Notes: generated by a model not told the origin, from the letters alone. A DNA stretch of 64,000 bases from Candidatus Nomurabacteria bacterium (GCA_020631865.1 JACKGS010000001.1:1-64000); one strand, 5' to 3'. Counted from the first letter of the stretch, positions 45,542-55,781 are shown. Made by a program: numbers and translations.

Positions 45542-46330
45542 TTAGATGCTGTTATCGATTGCCTTAAGAAGCTTATCTTCAATATTCATAGGCTTATTTT
45601 TTGATTTATTGTGTACAGTTTTATTAGTTCGGATTCTTTCCGAAGAGACATACTTGGAGATCTTTGCAAACACCATCCTACCCGAAACTGTTAAAAGTGA
45701 TCGTGTTACTTCTACAGTAATTTTTTTACCAATATATTTATTGGCATTGTCAACAACTACCATGGTACCGTCTTCCAGGTATCCTAGTCCTTGTGATTTT
45801 TCTTGACCTTTACTTACTATCTTTACCAAAATAGTCTCCCCAGGGATAGTAATTGGACGTAGGTTCTGAGAAAGCTCATTAATATTTAATATGCTTATCC
45901 CTTCAATTTCAGCAACCTTCAGTAAATTATAATCAGTTGAAAAAAGTGGAGATTTAAATTTCTTGGCTAATAAGATTAATTTTTTATCTACTTCAGATGT
46001 TCCGGAAAACTCATGGCCCGTTATCTTAACTGATACATTACGGCTGTCTTGTAGTTGCTGAACTAATCTTAAGCCAAACCTAGCACGCTCACGCTTTAAG
46101 TGATCTGCCCTATCTGCTAATAGCTGTAGTTCAGCAATCACAAACCTGGGTATAATTAACACCGGTGGCACAAATCCAGATTTAACAACCTCGGCAATTC
46201 TGCCATCCATAATTGCACTTGTATCTAAAATTACACGCTGATTGTTACTAATACGCGTTGGCGTAATGTACCATAGCACAACCAATGTACAAACAAAGTT
46301 TAACGTTACTATTAAAAGCATAATTTCCAT
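45542..46330 (-). CDS. PIN-TRAM domain protein, YacL type
   Basis: 262 aa. One hydrophobic segment at the N-terminus (IMLLIVTLNFVCTLVVLWYI) is followed by a PIN nuclease-like domain starting VILDTSAIMDGRIAEVV with conserved acidic residues (AELQLLADRAD; SEVDKKLILLAKK; FSTDYNLLKVAEI), then a TRAM domain (ETILVKIVSKGQEKSQGLGY). This matches the C-terminal half of B. subtilis YacL; the four-helix N-terminal part of that protein is reduced to one helix. It ends three bases before radA on the same strand, and in many Gram-positive genomes these two genes are also neighbours. Confidence 0.88.
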   Translation of the reverse strand: MEIMLLIVTLNFVCTLVVLWYITPTRISNNQRVILDTSAIMDGRIAEVVKSGFVPPVLIIPRFVIAELQLLADRADHLKRERARFGLRLVQQLQDSRNVSVKITGHEFSGTSEVDKKLILLAKKFKSPLFSTDYNLLKVAEIEGISILNINELSQNLRPITIPGETILVKIVSKGQEKSQGLGYLEDGTMVVVDNANKYIGKKITVEVTRSLLTVSGRMVFAKISKYVSSERIRTNKTVHNKSKNKPMNIEDKLLKAIDNSI

Positions 46331-46332
46331 AA

Positions 46333-47679
46333 TTATTTGTCTTTCAAATATGTATTTAATGCCATTTTTATACTAGTTACCTGTTGCAACTTAGTGTTTT
46401 TTATATCAGACTTTGGACCAATACAATTTTTAAACCCAAGATAGTTAGCCTCTTTAATACGTTTTTCAATATTTGAGACATGTCTTACTTCTCCGGAAAG
46501 GCCAACTTCACCAAACACAACTGCATCTTCGTTTAATTGCATACCTTTTGCAGCTGAAGCAATTGCCATACAGATAGCTAAATCTGCAGCAGGTTCACTG
46601 ATTTTTATCCCGCCAACAATATTTATATAAACATCAAACTCGCTGAGATCTAGCTTAGTGCGTCTGGTAAGTACAGCTGTAAGTAAATTTAAGCGATTCA
46701 GGTCAAAGCCTGAAGCAGCACGCTTTGGATAACCAAACGATGTTCTGTTTACTAGTGCCTGAACCTCAACTAGTATCGGTCTAGTGCCTTCCATGGCGGC
46801 TAAAACTATCGAGCCATCCGCTACCTGGCGTTCCGCCAATAGTACAGCCGATGGATTATCTACTGGAGTCAAACCACCTTCTGTCATATCGAATATCCCA
46901 ACCTCAGATGTGGACCCGTACCTATTCTTAACGGCTCTTAGCACTTTAAATCCGCCATACCTATCACCTTCTAGATTCAATACCACATCAACCAAATGCT
47001 CCATCAACTTAGGGCCGGCAATATTGCCTTCTTTCGTCACGTGTCCTACCAAAATAAGGGTAACATTAGCCTGCTTAGCAGCTTGTGTTAATAGATATGT
47101 ACTATTAGTAATTTGACTTATAGATCCAGGGGCGGAAGACACAGATGCGCAGGACACCGTCTGGATAGAATCTACTATCACCACCTGGTATTCACTACTT
47201 AGAATAGTTTCAGCGATATCATCACTACTTGTCGAACTAGCCAACATAACATTCTGATCTTTAGGAGTGATTCTTGAAGCCCTTAAGCTGACTTGCTCTA
47301 AAGATTCTTCACCACTAACATACAAGACCTGGTGACTTCTTGAAAGCTGAGCCGAAAGTTGCATCAATAACGTACTCTTTCCTATGCCGGGTTGACCAGC
47401 AATAAGATTGACGCTACCGCTAACAAATCCTCCGCCAAGTACAACATCGACATCGTTGACACCAGTTGTTAGGCGCGTTGCTTTTTGCGTCTTGGCAACT
47501 TTACCAATTGCTGTTGCAGTTAACTTTTTGCCCTTAGAAGATTCTACGATCGAGCCTCTCGAGACCGCCACTTCTTCAACTAAACTATTCCAGGCACCAC
47601 AATTTGAACATCTACCAGCCCACTTACTGAAGCTAGAGCCACATTCTTGACATGCAAACTGAATTGATGATTTTGCCAT
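46333..47679 (-). CDS. radA: DNA repair protein RadA (Sms)
   Basis: 448 aa, RecA-like branch migration helicase. It retains a four-cysteine zinc finger (CQECGSSFSKWAGRCSNCG), Walker A GQPGIGKSTLLMQLSA near residue 93, the RadA-specific KNRYGSTSEVGIFDM, and a Lon-like C-terminal domain (INIVGGIKISEPAADLAICM). TATAAT lies six bases before the ATG in an extended form (TGCTATAAT), with no Shine-Dalgarno sequence, so a leaderless mRNA is probable. Confidence 0.95.
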   Translation of the reverse strand: MAKSSIQFACQECGSSFSKWAGRCSNCGAWNSLVEEVAVSRGSIVESSKGKKLTATAIGKVAKTQKATRLTTGVNDVDVVLGGGFVSGSVNLIAGQPGIGKSTLLMQLSAQLSRSHQVLYVSGEESLEQVSLRASRITPKDQNVMLASSTSSDDIAETILSSEYQVVIVDSIQTVSCASVSSAPGSISQITNSTYLLTQAAKQANVTLILVGHVTKEGNIAGPKLMEHLVDVVLNLEGDRYGGFKVLRAVKNRYGSTSEVGIFDMTEGGLTPVDNPSAVLLAERQVADGSIVLAAMEGTRPILVEVQALVNRTSFGYPKRAASGFDLNRLNLLTAVLTRRTKLDLSEFDVYINIVGGIKISEPAADLAICMAIASAAKGMQLNEDAVVFGEVGLSGEVRHVSNIEKRIKEANYLGFKNCIGPKSDIKNTKLQQVTSIKMALNTYLKDK

Positions 47680-47700
47680 TAACTAATTATAGCACTCAGG

Positions 47701-48663
47701 TTACAATGTCTGATAATTACTGTCGAGTTGTTTTGTTAAGTCGCTCTGAGTAGTAGCAAGTGAATTACGCTCTTTTACGATCTCGTTGTACTGTGCAACT
47801 TTCGACCTTTGTGATTCGATGTTAGCATTATAGCTACGAACAAGCTCATTAAATGGACCTACGCCCAGGTTGTATTCCTCAATCTTGTCGTTTGCGCGAA
47901 GAAGATCGAGTCGAGCGGCTTCGGACTTTATTTGTGACTGCTGAGAAGTAATAGATTTATCAAGTGCATCTATTTCAACTTTTATCTCTGAAAGGTTTTT
48001 ATCATGTTCTTGTATTTGGGCCTCAATATCTGTAAATACCTTCTCATATTGATTGGCAAAACCAACAATTAGCCGTCTGTTGTTAAAATACTTTGCATAA
48101 TGCTCTTCAAGTTTTGGCGTGATTTCTGAAATTTCAGTACCAATTATTGAATGTAGTTCATTGCTTATTTGATCTGGCTCCGTCTGTCGGTACTGAGCTA
48201 GCGTCGACTGAAACCTCTCATCTTGAATAGTGTCCGCCAATGAAACCAACTCTTTATCAATTTGCTTACGTTCACTTAACGTCATTCTTTCATAAACCGC
48301 ATGAAGAAGCTCGTGTGCGGCCGTCACCTGCTGTATACCATCCAACCTAGTGTCGCTTACGTTAAAGACATACACACGTTGCTTAGTGTAGCAACCCAGC
48401 ACGATACTATGTTCGGTTTTTACATCATTACAGCTTTTGTTAAACTCGTTTGATTCTTGCACTTCTGGAATACTAGCTTCATATAGAAAATTTCCTTTTG
48501 ATGTGAGATTTAATTGATTCTGTAAGATTTGCGCCTCGGCTTCAATATTAGTTCGCTTAACAATATACAAGTCGTGTAAATACTGCCGGTTTACAAAAGC
48601 ATAGGCAACCGAGCTAAGTAGAAGTATGCTCATGATAATTGACGCAAATTTTTTACTGTTCAT
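47701..48663 (-). CDS. Membrane-anchored HExxH protein with coiled coil
   Basis: 320 aa. A signal anchor at about residues 7-24 (ASIIMSILLLSSVAYAFV) precedes an extracytoplasmic region. Near residue 117 is AAHELLHAVYERMTLSERK, an HExxH motif (HELLH) typical of zinc metallopeptidases. The C-terminal 130 residues are a long coiled coil (SEIKVEIDALDKSITSQQSQ and following). A third zinc ligand could be the Glu in EHYAKYF or an earlier acidic residue; this is not established. It could be a cell-envelope protease. A near-perfect TATAAT precedes the ATG by nine bases. Confidence 0.7.
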   Translation of the reverse strand: MNSKKFASIIMSILLLSSVAYAFVNRQYLHDLYIVKRTNIEAEAQILQNQLNLTSKGNFLYEASIPEVQESNEFNKSCNDVKTEHSIVLGCYTKQRVYVFNVSDTRLDGIQQVTAAHELLHAVYERMTLSERKQIDKELVSLADTIQDERFQSTLAQYRQTEPDQISNELHSIIGTEISEITPKLEEHYAKYFNNRRLIVGFANQYEKVFTDIEAQIQEHDKNLSEIKVEIDALDKSITSQQSQIKSEAARLDLLRANDKIEEYNLGVGPFNELVRSYNANIESQRSKVAQYNEIVKERNSLATTQSDLTKQLDSNYQTL

Positions 48664-48705
48664 GTTAATTCAATTATACAATTGCCGACTTTTGTAGTCT
48701 AGGTT

Positions 48706-51183
48706 TTATTCTTTTCCAGTAGTTGGCGTAAATACAAATTTATGTTTTACAACCGATATATTAATACACATATCCGTCTCGTACTTACCCCTTAGTAGCT
48801 CTTCGGCAATATGATCTTCGATAGAATCTTGTATTTCGCGCCTCAATGTTCGTACGCCAGACTGAGGTAGATAACCTTCTTTTAGAATATGTTTTTTTGC
48901 TTTTGAGTCTAATACTATGCTAATACCATGCTCAGAATTTAATCTATCATTAAGATCTGAAATCTGAATATCAAGTACCTTGCCGGCCTCCTTAGAAGTA
49001 AGTGCCCTAAATATAACCACCTTATCTATCCGATTAATTAGCTCTGGTCGCATTATCGTCTTGAGCTCTTCCATTACCCTCTCTTGATTTTCGGTATGTA
49101 GATCATCTAGATCACTAAGCTCTGACTTTGACTCTACCCTAAAACCTAGCGCAGATTCTCGCTGCAGTTGCTCTGCGCCGATATTTCCTGTCATAATAAT
49201 GATTGTATTTGTGAAGTCCACACTTCTCCCGCGAGAATCTGTAAGTACACCGTCTTCTAATATCTGAAGTAACATATTAAAGATATCTGGATGTGCCTTC
49301 TCAATTTCATCGAGCAGAATTAAGCTATACGGATTACGCCTCACTTTATCCGTAAGTTGACCGCCATCATCGTAACCGACGTATCCAGCAGGAGCGCCAA
49401 CAAGCCTAGATGCGGTGTGACGTTCGCTAAATTCACTCATATCAATTTTAATCATTGCATCATCTCGGCTATAAATTTCTTTAGCCAGTGTCCTGGCAAG
49501 TTCTGTTTTACCTACACCAGACGGACCTAGAAACACAAAAGAACCAATCGGTCGCTTTCTTGAAGAAATGCCAGACCTGCTTCTTCTAATTGAACGAGCG
49601 ACTGCACTAACTGCTTCAGTTTGACCAATAACGTATTTTGACAATGTTTTTTCTAAATTTAATAGATATCCGGCTTCTTGCTTCATGATTCTATGAACGG
49701 GAATACCCGTAATCATACCCACAGCATCAGTTAAATCATCTACAGTTAATTTTAAAAGTGGTTGAGATTTAAGCTTTTCGTCCTCAAGAACCCTTTCTAA
49801 GTCTGCTAGTTTATTCTTTTCTTTAGCGGCTCGCTCATAATCCTCTAGCCTTACCGCATCGTCCATGCGTGACTTAGTCAATTTAATTTCTCGAACCAAT
49901 CCTAATTGATACTCTGGAGTCTTGCTATTTGCTACACGCATATATGCCGAAGCCTCATCTAGAAGATCTAGTGCCTTATCAGGCATATATCGTTCGCTCA
50001 TATATCTATCGCTTAAATAGACAGTTTGCTTAATTAAATCATCGCTAATTTCTACTTTATGATGTTGCTCGTAATGTTTTTTCAGACCCTTAAGAATCTG
50101 TTCAGTTTCAGAAATTGATGGCTGCGAAACTTCAACTGACTGAAAACGCCTATCTAAAGCACCGTCTTTTTCGATACTTTTTTGATATTCCTCAATTGTA
50201 GTCGCACCGATCAACCGCATTCTACCTCGGGCTAGCGCTGGCTTAATAATATTTGCAGCATCCATCGAACCTTCGGCTGATCCAGCACCCATTACTAAAT
50301 GAACTTCGTCAATAAATAGAATAACGTTAGTATCATCAGCAACCTCATCTAGTACAGTCTTTAATCTTTCTTCAAATTCACCTCGATACTTTGTGCCGGC
50401 AATCATGCCAACTAGGTCAAGTAAAATAACTCGTTTATCCAATAGATCTTCCGGTACTTTTCCGTCAACAATCCTCTGTGCTAAGCCCTCCACAATCGCA
50501 GTCTTCCCCACGCCTGGCTCGCCAATCAATATCGGATTATTTTTTGTTCGCCTACTGAGAATGGTTATCATTCGTCTAATTTCATTTTCTCTACCAATAA
50601 CAGGGTCTAATCTATCTTCTTTAGCTTCTTTTGTTAAATCTGTACCAAAATAATCAAGCGCGCTATCGCGGGAGCCAGATTTATGTGGTGCAGATTTCCC
50701 ATTTGCATATTCAAAACTTTTGCTACTAAGATGTTGTTCAAGTTCTGATATTAAGCCACTGATATTAACATTTAGATCTCTAAGTAAAATATTTGCTTTA
50801 GAATTTTTTTGAATTAATAAACTATATAGAATATGCTCTGTTCCGCAATATTCCTGCTTAAACTCTTTGGCTATCTCCCAGCTAGTTCTTAGAGTTAACT
50901 TAGCCGCCTCACTTAAGCCTTTAGTGAGATCAGCAGTGCGCTTAATCTGCGCAACATCAGTCTTAACTGCTATCTGTGCGTTATTGAGTGTGATGCCATA
51001 GTTCTGCAGTATATTCGAGCCAAATGATTTCTCTTGACTAAGCAACCCTAGTAGAAGATGTTCGGTACCCACGTAAGTACTGCCCAGCTTATTGGCGATA
51101 TTTTCTGATTTCTGCAAACTATGTCTAGCATTATTGGTTAAATGCTCTAAAAAATCCTGAAAATCACGTTTATTATTTTGCAT
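48706..51183 (-). CDS. clpC: ATP-dependent Clp protease ATP-binding subunit, ClpC-like
   Basis: About 825 aa from ATG 51181-51183. The N-domain has two Clp repeats ([35 protein letters not shown]). The first AAA+ module has [18 protein letters not shown], the middle domain is short (about residues 400-470, with UVR-like [20 protein letters not shown]), and the second module has [18 protein letters not shown]. The short middle domain favours ClpC over ClpB. A longer start at 51207 would overlap the CIRCE element and is rejected. No Shine-Dalgarno sequence is present; the mRNA is probably leaderless. Confidence 0.92.
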   Translation of the reverse strand: MQNNKRDFQDFLEHLTNNARHSLQKSENIANKLGSTYVGTEHLLLGLLSQEKSFGSNILQNYGITLNNAQIAVKTDVAQIKRTADLTKGLSEAAKLTLRTSWEIAKEFKQEYCGTEHILYSLLIQKNSKANILLRDLNVNISGLISELEQHLSSKSFEYANGKSAPHKSGSRDSALDYFGTDLTKEAKEDRLDPVIGRENEIRRMITILSRRTKNNPILIGEPGVGKTAIVEGLAQRIVDGKVPEDLLDKRVILLDLVGMIAGTKYRGEFEERLKTVLDEVADDTNVILFIDEVHLVMGAGSAEGSMDAANIIKPALARGRMRLIGATTIEEYQKSIEKDGALDRRFQSVEVSQPSISETEQILKGLKKHYEQHHKVEISDDLIKQTVYLSDRYMSERYMPDKALDLLDEASAYMRVANSKTPEYQLGLVREIKLTKSRMDDAVRLEDYERAAKEKNKLADLERVLEDEKLKSQPLLKLTVDDLTDAVGMITGIPVHRIMKQEAGYLLNLEKTLSKYVIGQTEAVSAVARSIRRSRSGISSRKRPIGSFVFLGPSGVGKTELARTLAKEIYSRDDAMIKIDMSEFSERHTASRLVGAPAGYVGYDDGGQLTDKVRRNPYSLILLDEIEKAHPDIFNMLLQILEDGVLTDSRGRSVDFTNTIIIMTGNIGAEQLQRESALGFRVESKSELSDLDDLHTENQERVMEELKTIMRPELINRIDKVVIFRALTSKEAGKVLDIQISDLNDRLNSEHGISIVLDSKAKKHILKEGYLPQSGVRTLRREIQDSIEDHIAEELLRGKYETDMCINISVVKHKFVFTPTTGKE

Positions 51184-51189
51184 ACTATA

Positions 51190-51217
51190 AGTATACGCTT
51201 TTAGCACTCTATGTCAA
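51190..51217 (-). promoter_or_regulatory. clpC promoter embedded in the CIRCE element
   Basis: Minus strand: -35 TTGACA (51212-51217), 16-base spacer, -10 TATACT (51190-51195). The -35 lies inside the spacer of the CIRCE operator, so repressor binding would block polymerase directly. The -10 ends six bases before the clpC ATG. Confidence 0.75.
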
Positions 51218-51227
51218 CGAGTGCTAA
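51201..51227. promoter_or_regulatory. CIRCE operator (HrcA binding site)
   Basis: Perfect match to the consensus: TTAGCACTC (51201-51209), nine-base spacer, GAGTGCTAA (51219-51227). CIRCE is the binding site of the heat-shock repressor HrcA. It predicts heat induction of clpC and an hrcA gene elsewhere in this genome. Confidence 0.93.
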
Positions 51228-51248
51228 AAGTATAATTATTCTTGACTC

Positions 51249-52448
51249 TTATTCGCCGTGAGCTTCAATTGCACCGAGTAACCCAGCCTCGATATCATCA
51301 CGTCGTTTTGGCTTAGTAGGCTTCTTTGTCTCTGCAACAACCGGCTGCTCTGGCTTTTGCTCAGCCAATTCTTCTGTTTCAGAAGGTTCATCGACAGGTT
51401 TTTGTACACCAGATTCAATATCTAATTCATAGCCACTTAGCTTACTGGCGAGTCTAACATTTTGCCCAGCCTTACCAATAGCAATCGAAAGTTGCGATTG
51501 ATCGACAATAACCCTTGCATGTTTTGCTTTTTCATTTAATTCAACCCTGATAACTTCAGTTGGTGAAAGCGCATTCTTAATATAAGTTTCTATATCATCA
51601 GCAAAAGTCACAATGTCAATTTTTTCTTGATCACCTATCTCGTTCATGACGGCCTGTACTCGAGTTCCATGACCACCCACAAAGGTTCCTACAGGGTCCA
51701 CGCCAGGAACGCTAGATGCTACCGCTAACTTAGTACGAACTCCGGCCTGTCTTGCAATTCCTTTAATTGTTACAGCGCCAGTCTCCATTTCTGGCACCTC
51801 TTGACGGAAGAGATATTCTATAAATTGCTCATTAGCCCTCGAAAGCACTAACTGAGGGCCGCGATTACCTCTTTCGACATCTTTAAGGAATACTTTAATT
51901 CTAGATCCAACGCCATAATATTCATTAGGGATTTGTTCACTAGAAGGTAGTATGCCCGTAGCTTTGCCAAGATCTACTCTTACTAGGCGTGGCTCAACCC
52001 TCTGTACTGTTCCTACGATAACCGTGCCAATCTTATCTTCGTATTCATTCATTACAATCTCTCGCTCGGCTTCTCGTAATTTTTGTAGAATTACCTGCTT
52101 AGCTGTTTGAGCCGCAACTCTTCCAAAAGTCGTTGGGTGTGCAACTTCAGTAATAACATCACCTACTTTGGCGTCTTTTTTGTGCTCTTTGGCTTGTTCA
52201 ACCGTTAACTGTTGTGCGTCATTTTCCACAGCATCATCTTCAACAACGTCAAAACTTGTTGTTGCAGTCATCTCACCAGTGTTTTCATTTAGCTGAACAG
52301 TAACATTCTGCTCTCTTTCGCCAAAATCTTTTCGGTAGGCAGCTGCTAGGGCTTGCTCTACTGCTTCGTGAACGATATCTTCCGGTAAGTTTTTTTCTTC
52401 AGCAATTTGCTTAATTGCCATAACTAATTGTTTTATTTGAATTTCCAT
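51249..52448 (-). CDS. nusA: Transcription termination/antitermination protein NusA
   Basis: 399 aa from ATG 52446-52448, chosen because GGAAG lies five bases upstream; an ATG five codons earlier has its own codons overlapping that Shine-Dalgarno sequence. N-terminal RNAP-binding domain (AIKQIAEEKNLPEDIVHEAV), S1 domain (VIVGTVQRVEPRLVRVDLGK) and two KH domains (GTFVGGHGTRVQAVMNEIG; SIAIGKAGQNVRLASKLSG) are present. The C-terminal tail is acidic and short. The usual companions rimP and infB are not adjacent. clpC follows with its own promoter. Confidence 0.95.
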   Translation of the reverse strand: MEIQIKQLVMAIKQIAEEKNLPEDIVHEAVEQALAAAYRKDFGEREQNVTVQLNENTGEMTATTSFDVVEDDAVENDAQQLTVEQAKEHKKDAKVGDVITEVAHPTTFGRVAAQTAKQVILQKLREAEREIVMNEYEDKIGTVIVGTVQRVEPRLVRVDLGKATGILPSSEQIPNEYYGVGSRIKVFLKDVERGNRGPQLVLSRANEQFIEYLFRQEVPEMETGAVTIKGIARQAGVRTKLAVASSVPGVDPVGTFVGGHGTRVQAVMNEIGDQEKIDIVTFADDIETYIKNALSPTEVIRVELNEKAKHARVIVDQSQLSIAIGKAGQNVRLASKLSGYELDIESGVQKPVDEPSETEELAEQKPEQPVVAETKKPTKPKRRDDIEAGLLGAIEAHGE

Positions 52449-52508
52449 ATTCTTCCTTTTCAATATTATTTGATATTCTTTTTAGCTCATATATTAACTA
52501 ATTATCAT

Positions 52509-52533
52509 AAAAAACGCCGACCACTGTGGCCGG
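52509..52533 (-). terminator. Rho-independent terminator of the 52.6 kb gene
   Basis: Hairpin with arms CCGGCCA and TGGTCGG (one mismatch), three-base loop, followed on the minus strand by CGTTTTTTATG. It lies 40 bases after the stop of the hypothetical gene and upstream of nusA. Confidence 0.75.
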
Positions 52534-52572
52534 ACTATTTTTAGTATACTATGCCGAATATTAAATATCAAG

Positions 52573-53187
52573 TTATTTTAAGAATCTTTCAAGCATCGAA
52601 ACCATACTATCGTATTCATAAGCTGTAACTTTATTATAATCCTTCACTGAATTTAACCATCGCTTACTTGTTCTGTCGAAGACACAAGTGCTATCAATTC
52701 GTAATGGAACGTAATCAAAATCACTGACGAGATCCTCTCCGCCCACCAACTCAATGCTATGCATTGGTATATTTAGGTTTTCGAATGTAAAACCCTTATT
52801 ATTTACAGAAACGCTAAAAGATTCATACTTATATCTACTTTTTTTAGATTCAACATCGTCACAAAATTCAATTTCTTCAATGGTAATTATTTTTTCATCC
52901 ATTCTACGTTCAAATGATAATCTTTTAGTTGTCCTGCCGGATTCATCTTTTCTGACTAACGTGGTGCTATAAATAACCTCATCAGAAATAGTTAAATCAC
53001 TAATCTCTAAATTTGATAGCTCTCTCTCGTTTCCAGTAAGCACATGCTTTAGTATTGCATCGGTAATGCCGTCAATCTTATCAAGATAATCGCCAGTCTC
53101 TGATGTGTCCAACCTCATAGAAGGCATCATGTCTTCATGGTATGAAATCAATGGCAAACCACCCTGTTCTTCGTGAGAACTAGTCAT
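52573..53187 (-). CDS. Hypothetical protein with leaderless-type start
   Basis: 204 aa from the second of two adjacent ATGs (53185-53187; the first is at 53190). Not recognised. It is acidic, rich in beta-type alternation (KIITIEEIEFCDDVESKKS; YESFSVSVNNKGFTFENL), with no signal or membrane segment. It has a perfect promoter whose -10 ends six bases before the chosen ATG and its own terminator, so it is a single-gene unit. It is divergent from the M1 aminopeptidase gene. Confidence 0.65.
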   Translation of the reverse strand: MTSSHEEQGGLPLISYHEDMMPSMRLDTSETGDYLDKIDGITDAILKHVLTGNERELSNLEISDLTISDEVIYSTTLVRKDESGRTTKRLSFERRMDEKIITIEEIEFCDDVESKKSRYKYESFSVSVNNKGFTFENLNIPMHSIELVGGEDLVSDFDYVPLRIDSTCVFDRTSKRWLNSVKDYNKVTAYEYDSMVSMLERFLK

Positions 53188-53193
53188 CATATT

Positions 53194-53223
53194 ATTATAT
53201 CATAGTCATTATATATTTGTCAA
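53194..53223 (-). promoter_or_regulatory. Consensus promoter of the 52.6 kb gene
   Basis: Minus strand: TTGACA (53218-53223), 18-base spacer, TATAAT (53194-53199), both hexamers perfect. The start codon follows within 3-6 bases, so the transcript should begin at or next to the ATG. Confidence 0.8.
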
Positions 53224-53241
53224 TGATATATACTGAACATC

Positions 53242-55773
53242 ATGATTAATCGCCTTCTAGAAACCTTTGTTCCAAAAAATTACAAAATTGAACTCGACAT
53301 CGATGAACAACGGCTAGAATTTACAGGAAATACTCAAATTACAGGGATATCCAAATCTTCATCTAATCAAATTTCTTTGCACAGTAAAGATCTAAGTATT
53401 ACAAGTGTTGAAATTAACGGTGAGCACCCCGAATATCATATTGATTCAAAAACTGAAGTGCTATGCATTTCACTGCCTCAGACAAAGGTTAATCAAAACA
53501 TTATTATTAATATAAGCCATGCAGGAAAAATTACTGATGATATGGCAGGTATATATCCATGCTACTTCGAACACAATGGCATTAAAAAATGGATAATTGC
53601 TACACAGCTTGAGAGCCATTACGCTCGCCAAGTATTCCCATGCATTGATGAGCCTGAGGCAAAAGCAACTTTTGATCTTACATTAATTACTGATAAAAAA
53701 CATACGGCTCTATCAAATATGACAGTAGCTTCTAGTCAAGCTATTGATGACACCAATAGAATCAAAACAGTATTTAATACCACCCCTAGAATGAGCACCT
53801 ATCTTTTAGCATTTGCTACAGGCGAGATGCATTATAGAACATCTAAAACAAAGGACGGAGTAACAGTAACTAGCTGGGCCAGCGTTGTTCAACCGGCAGA
53901 AAATCTAGAATACTCAGTAAATGAAGCTCTCAAAACTATTGAGTTTTTTAATGATTATTTTGATATACCCTATCCTCTAAAAAAATGCGACCAAGTAGCA
54001 CTACCGGATTTTGATGCAGGAGCAATGGAAAACTGGGGGCTAATCACCTACCGCGAGAGTGCTTTGCTTGACGATCACACAAACCCCTCAATCAGCTCTA
54101 GGCAATATATTTCAATTGTTATTGCACACGAACTTAGTCATCAATGGTTCGGTAACCTCGTCACCATGAAATGGTGGGATGATCTATGGCTTAACGAAAG
54201 CTTTGCTAGCCTGATGGAATATATAGCAGTAGACGCACTACATCCAGAGTGGCAAAGCTGGGAGGACTACACGGCTGCTGATGTGGTTTCGGCTAGTAAT
54301 CGTGATGTATTTTCAGACGTTCAGCCTGTTAGGGTTGATGTTAACGACCCAGCAGAAATTACTACTTTATTTGATGGTGCAATTGTTTATGCAAAAGGTG
54401 GTAGGTTACTGAAGATGATGCGTGAATTCATTGGTGAAAATGCCTTTCGCAGTGGGCTAAAATCATACTTTCAAAAACACGCTTATGGCAATACAACACG
54501 CGATGATCTATGGAACGAACTCGAAGTAACATCCGGTAAACCGATTGGCAAAATTATGAACAGTTGGTTAGAACAATCTGGCTTACCAATATTGCAAGTA
54601 TCTCAAAATGGCACATCTATTAAGCTTTCTCAGAAGCGACTTCTGCTTGATGGCGACAACAACGATACTCAAATCTGGCAGATCCCATTGCTTTCAAATA
54701 CCACGTTAAGTGAAGACCTACTGACTGAAAGATCCGCAAATTTAAAGTCAGAGTCCGATGCTGCTGTGCTATTCAATCTAAGTGCTAGTGGTCATTTTGT
54801 AGTGGAATACGAAGATACAACACAAAAACACGCTTTGAGGGATATGCTTAAAAATCTCGATATCAATACCTCTGGCAGAATCAACACCCTAAATGACCTA
54901 ATTTTACTCTCACGTGCAGGCGAGGATTCGCTGACAAGCGGGCTTGATTTGATATCAGACTGTGCGAATGAGACTCGTGACAATGTCTGGAGCTTAATTG
55001 CTAGTATCATCGGTCATGCCCGCGTTTTAACTGAAGGTGATAATGAAGCTGAGAAGAATATTAACAACTTCATCTATAGTTTAGTTGAGAAACAGCACCA
55101 AAAACTTGGTTGGGAACCACAAGAGGACGACGACACTAATACAATTCAACTGCGACGCAGTATGACAGGCTTAGCGCTAGCTTCAGAGAATCAAACTGTA
55201 ATTAACGAGGCTCTTAGAAGATACAGCTTAGCAGAACCAGCAGATCTTCCGGCAGATTTCAGAAGCCTTCTCATATCGGCAGTGGTTCGATTTGGTAATG
55301 AAAGTGAAATCGAAAAACTGATCAATCTTCATAAAGATACTTCATCACCAGATATTCGTGATGATATTGCCAGTGCACTAACCAGCACTAAAAATATTAA
55401 AGTTGGACAAAAGCAACTATTACTATTGAAAGATAAAGACCAGGTTCGACCGCAAGACTTAGTGAGATGGTACGCTTACTTGCTTCGTAACAAATATACT
55501 AGAGAAATTACCTGGGAGTGGCTTAAAGAAAACTGGGATTGGATTATGGAAACTTTTGCTTCTTCAAAATCATACGATTACTTCCCTCGCTATGCCGCCA
55601 GCTTTATGAATTCAAAAAAATGGCTAGAAGAATATAAAAACTTCTTCACTCCAATGCTTTCAAACCCGTCATTACAAAGAACTATCAAAATCGGCATCAA
55701 AGAAATCGAAGCCCGCATAGCCTGGCGCACCCGCGACGAACAAAAAATTATTAATTGGTTCGCTAAAGAATAA
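53242..55773 (+). CDS. M1 family zinc aminopeptidase
   Basis: 843 aa. Substrate-binding GAMENWGLITYRES near residue 262 and the zinc motif HELSHQWFGNLVTMKWWDDL followed by WLNESFA (HExxH-x18-E) are complete. The N-terminal beta domain and the long helical C-terminal domain (ERAP1-like) are present. No signal peptide is seen, so it is probably cytosolic and degrades peptides for amino acid supply, useful for an organism that depends on a host. TATACT ends seven bases before the ATG and there is no Shine-Dalgarno sequence. Confidence 0.95.
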   Translation: MINRLLETFVPKNYKIELDIDEQRLEFTGNTQITGISKSSSNQISLHSKDLSITSVEINGEHPEYHIDSKTEVLCISLPQTKVNQNIIINISHAGKITDDMAGIYPCYFEHNGIKKWIIATQLESHYARQVFPCIDEPEAKATFDLTLITDKKHTALSNMTVASSQAIDDTNRIKTVFNTTPRMSTYLLAFATGEMHYRTSKTKDGVTVTSWASVVQPAENLEYSVNEALKTIEFFNDYFDIPYPLKKCDQVALPDFDAGAMENWGLITYRESALLDDHTNPSISSRQYISIVIAHELSHQWFGNLVTMKWWDDLWLNESFASLMEYIAVDALHPEWQSWEDYTAADVVSASNRDVFSDVQPVRVDVNDPAEITTLFDGAIVYAKGGRLLKMMREFIGENAFRSGLKSYFQKHAYGNTTRDDLWNELEVTSGKPIGKIMNSWLEQSGLPILQVSQNGTSIKLSQKRLLLDGDNNDTQIWQIPLLSNTTLSEDLLTERSANLKSESDAAVLFNLSASGHFVVEYEDTTQKHALRDMLKNLDINTSGRINTLNDLILLSRAGEDSLTSGLDLISDCANETRDNVWSLIASIIGHARVLTEGDNEAEKNINNFIYSLVEKQHQKLGWEPQEDDDTNTIQLRRSMTGLALASENQTVINEALRRYSLAEPADLPADFRSLLISAVVRFGNESEIEKLINLHKDTSSPDIRDDIASALTSTKNIKVGQKQLLLLKDKDQVRPQDLVRWYAYLLRNKYTREITWEWLKENWDWIMETFASSKSYDYFPRYAASFMNSKKWLEEYKNFFTPMLSNPSLQRTIKIGIKEIEARIAWRTRDEQKIINWFAKE

Positions 55774-55781
55774 GTATTTGT

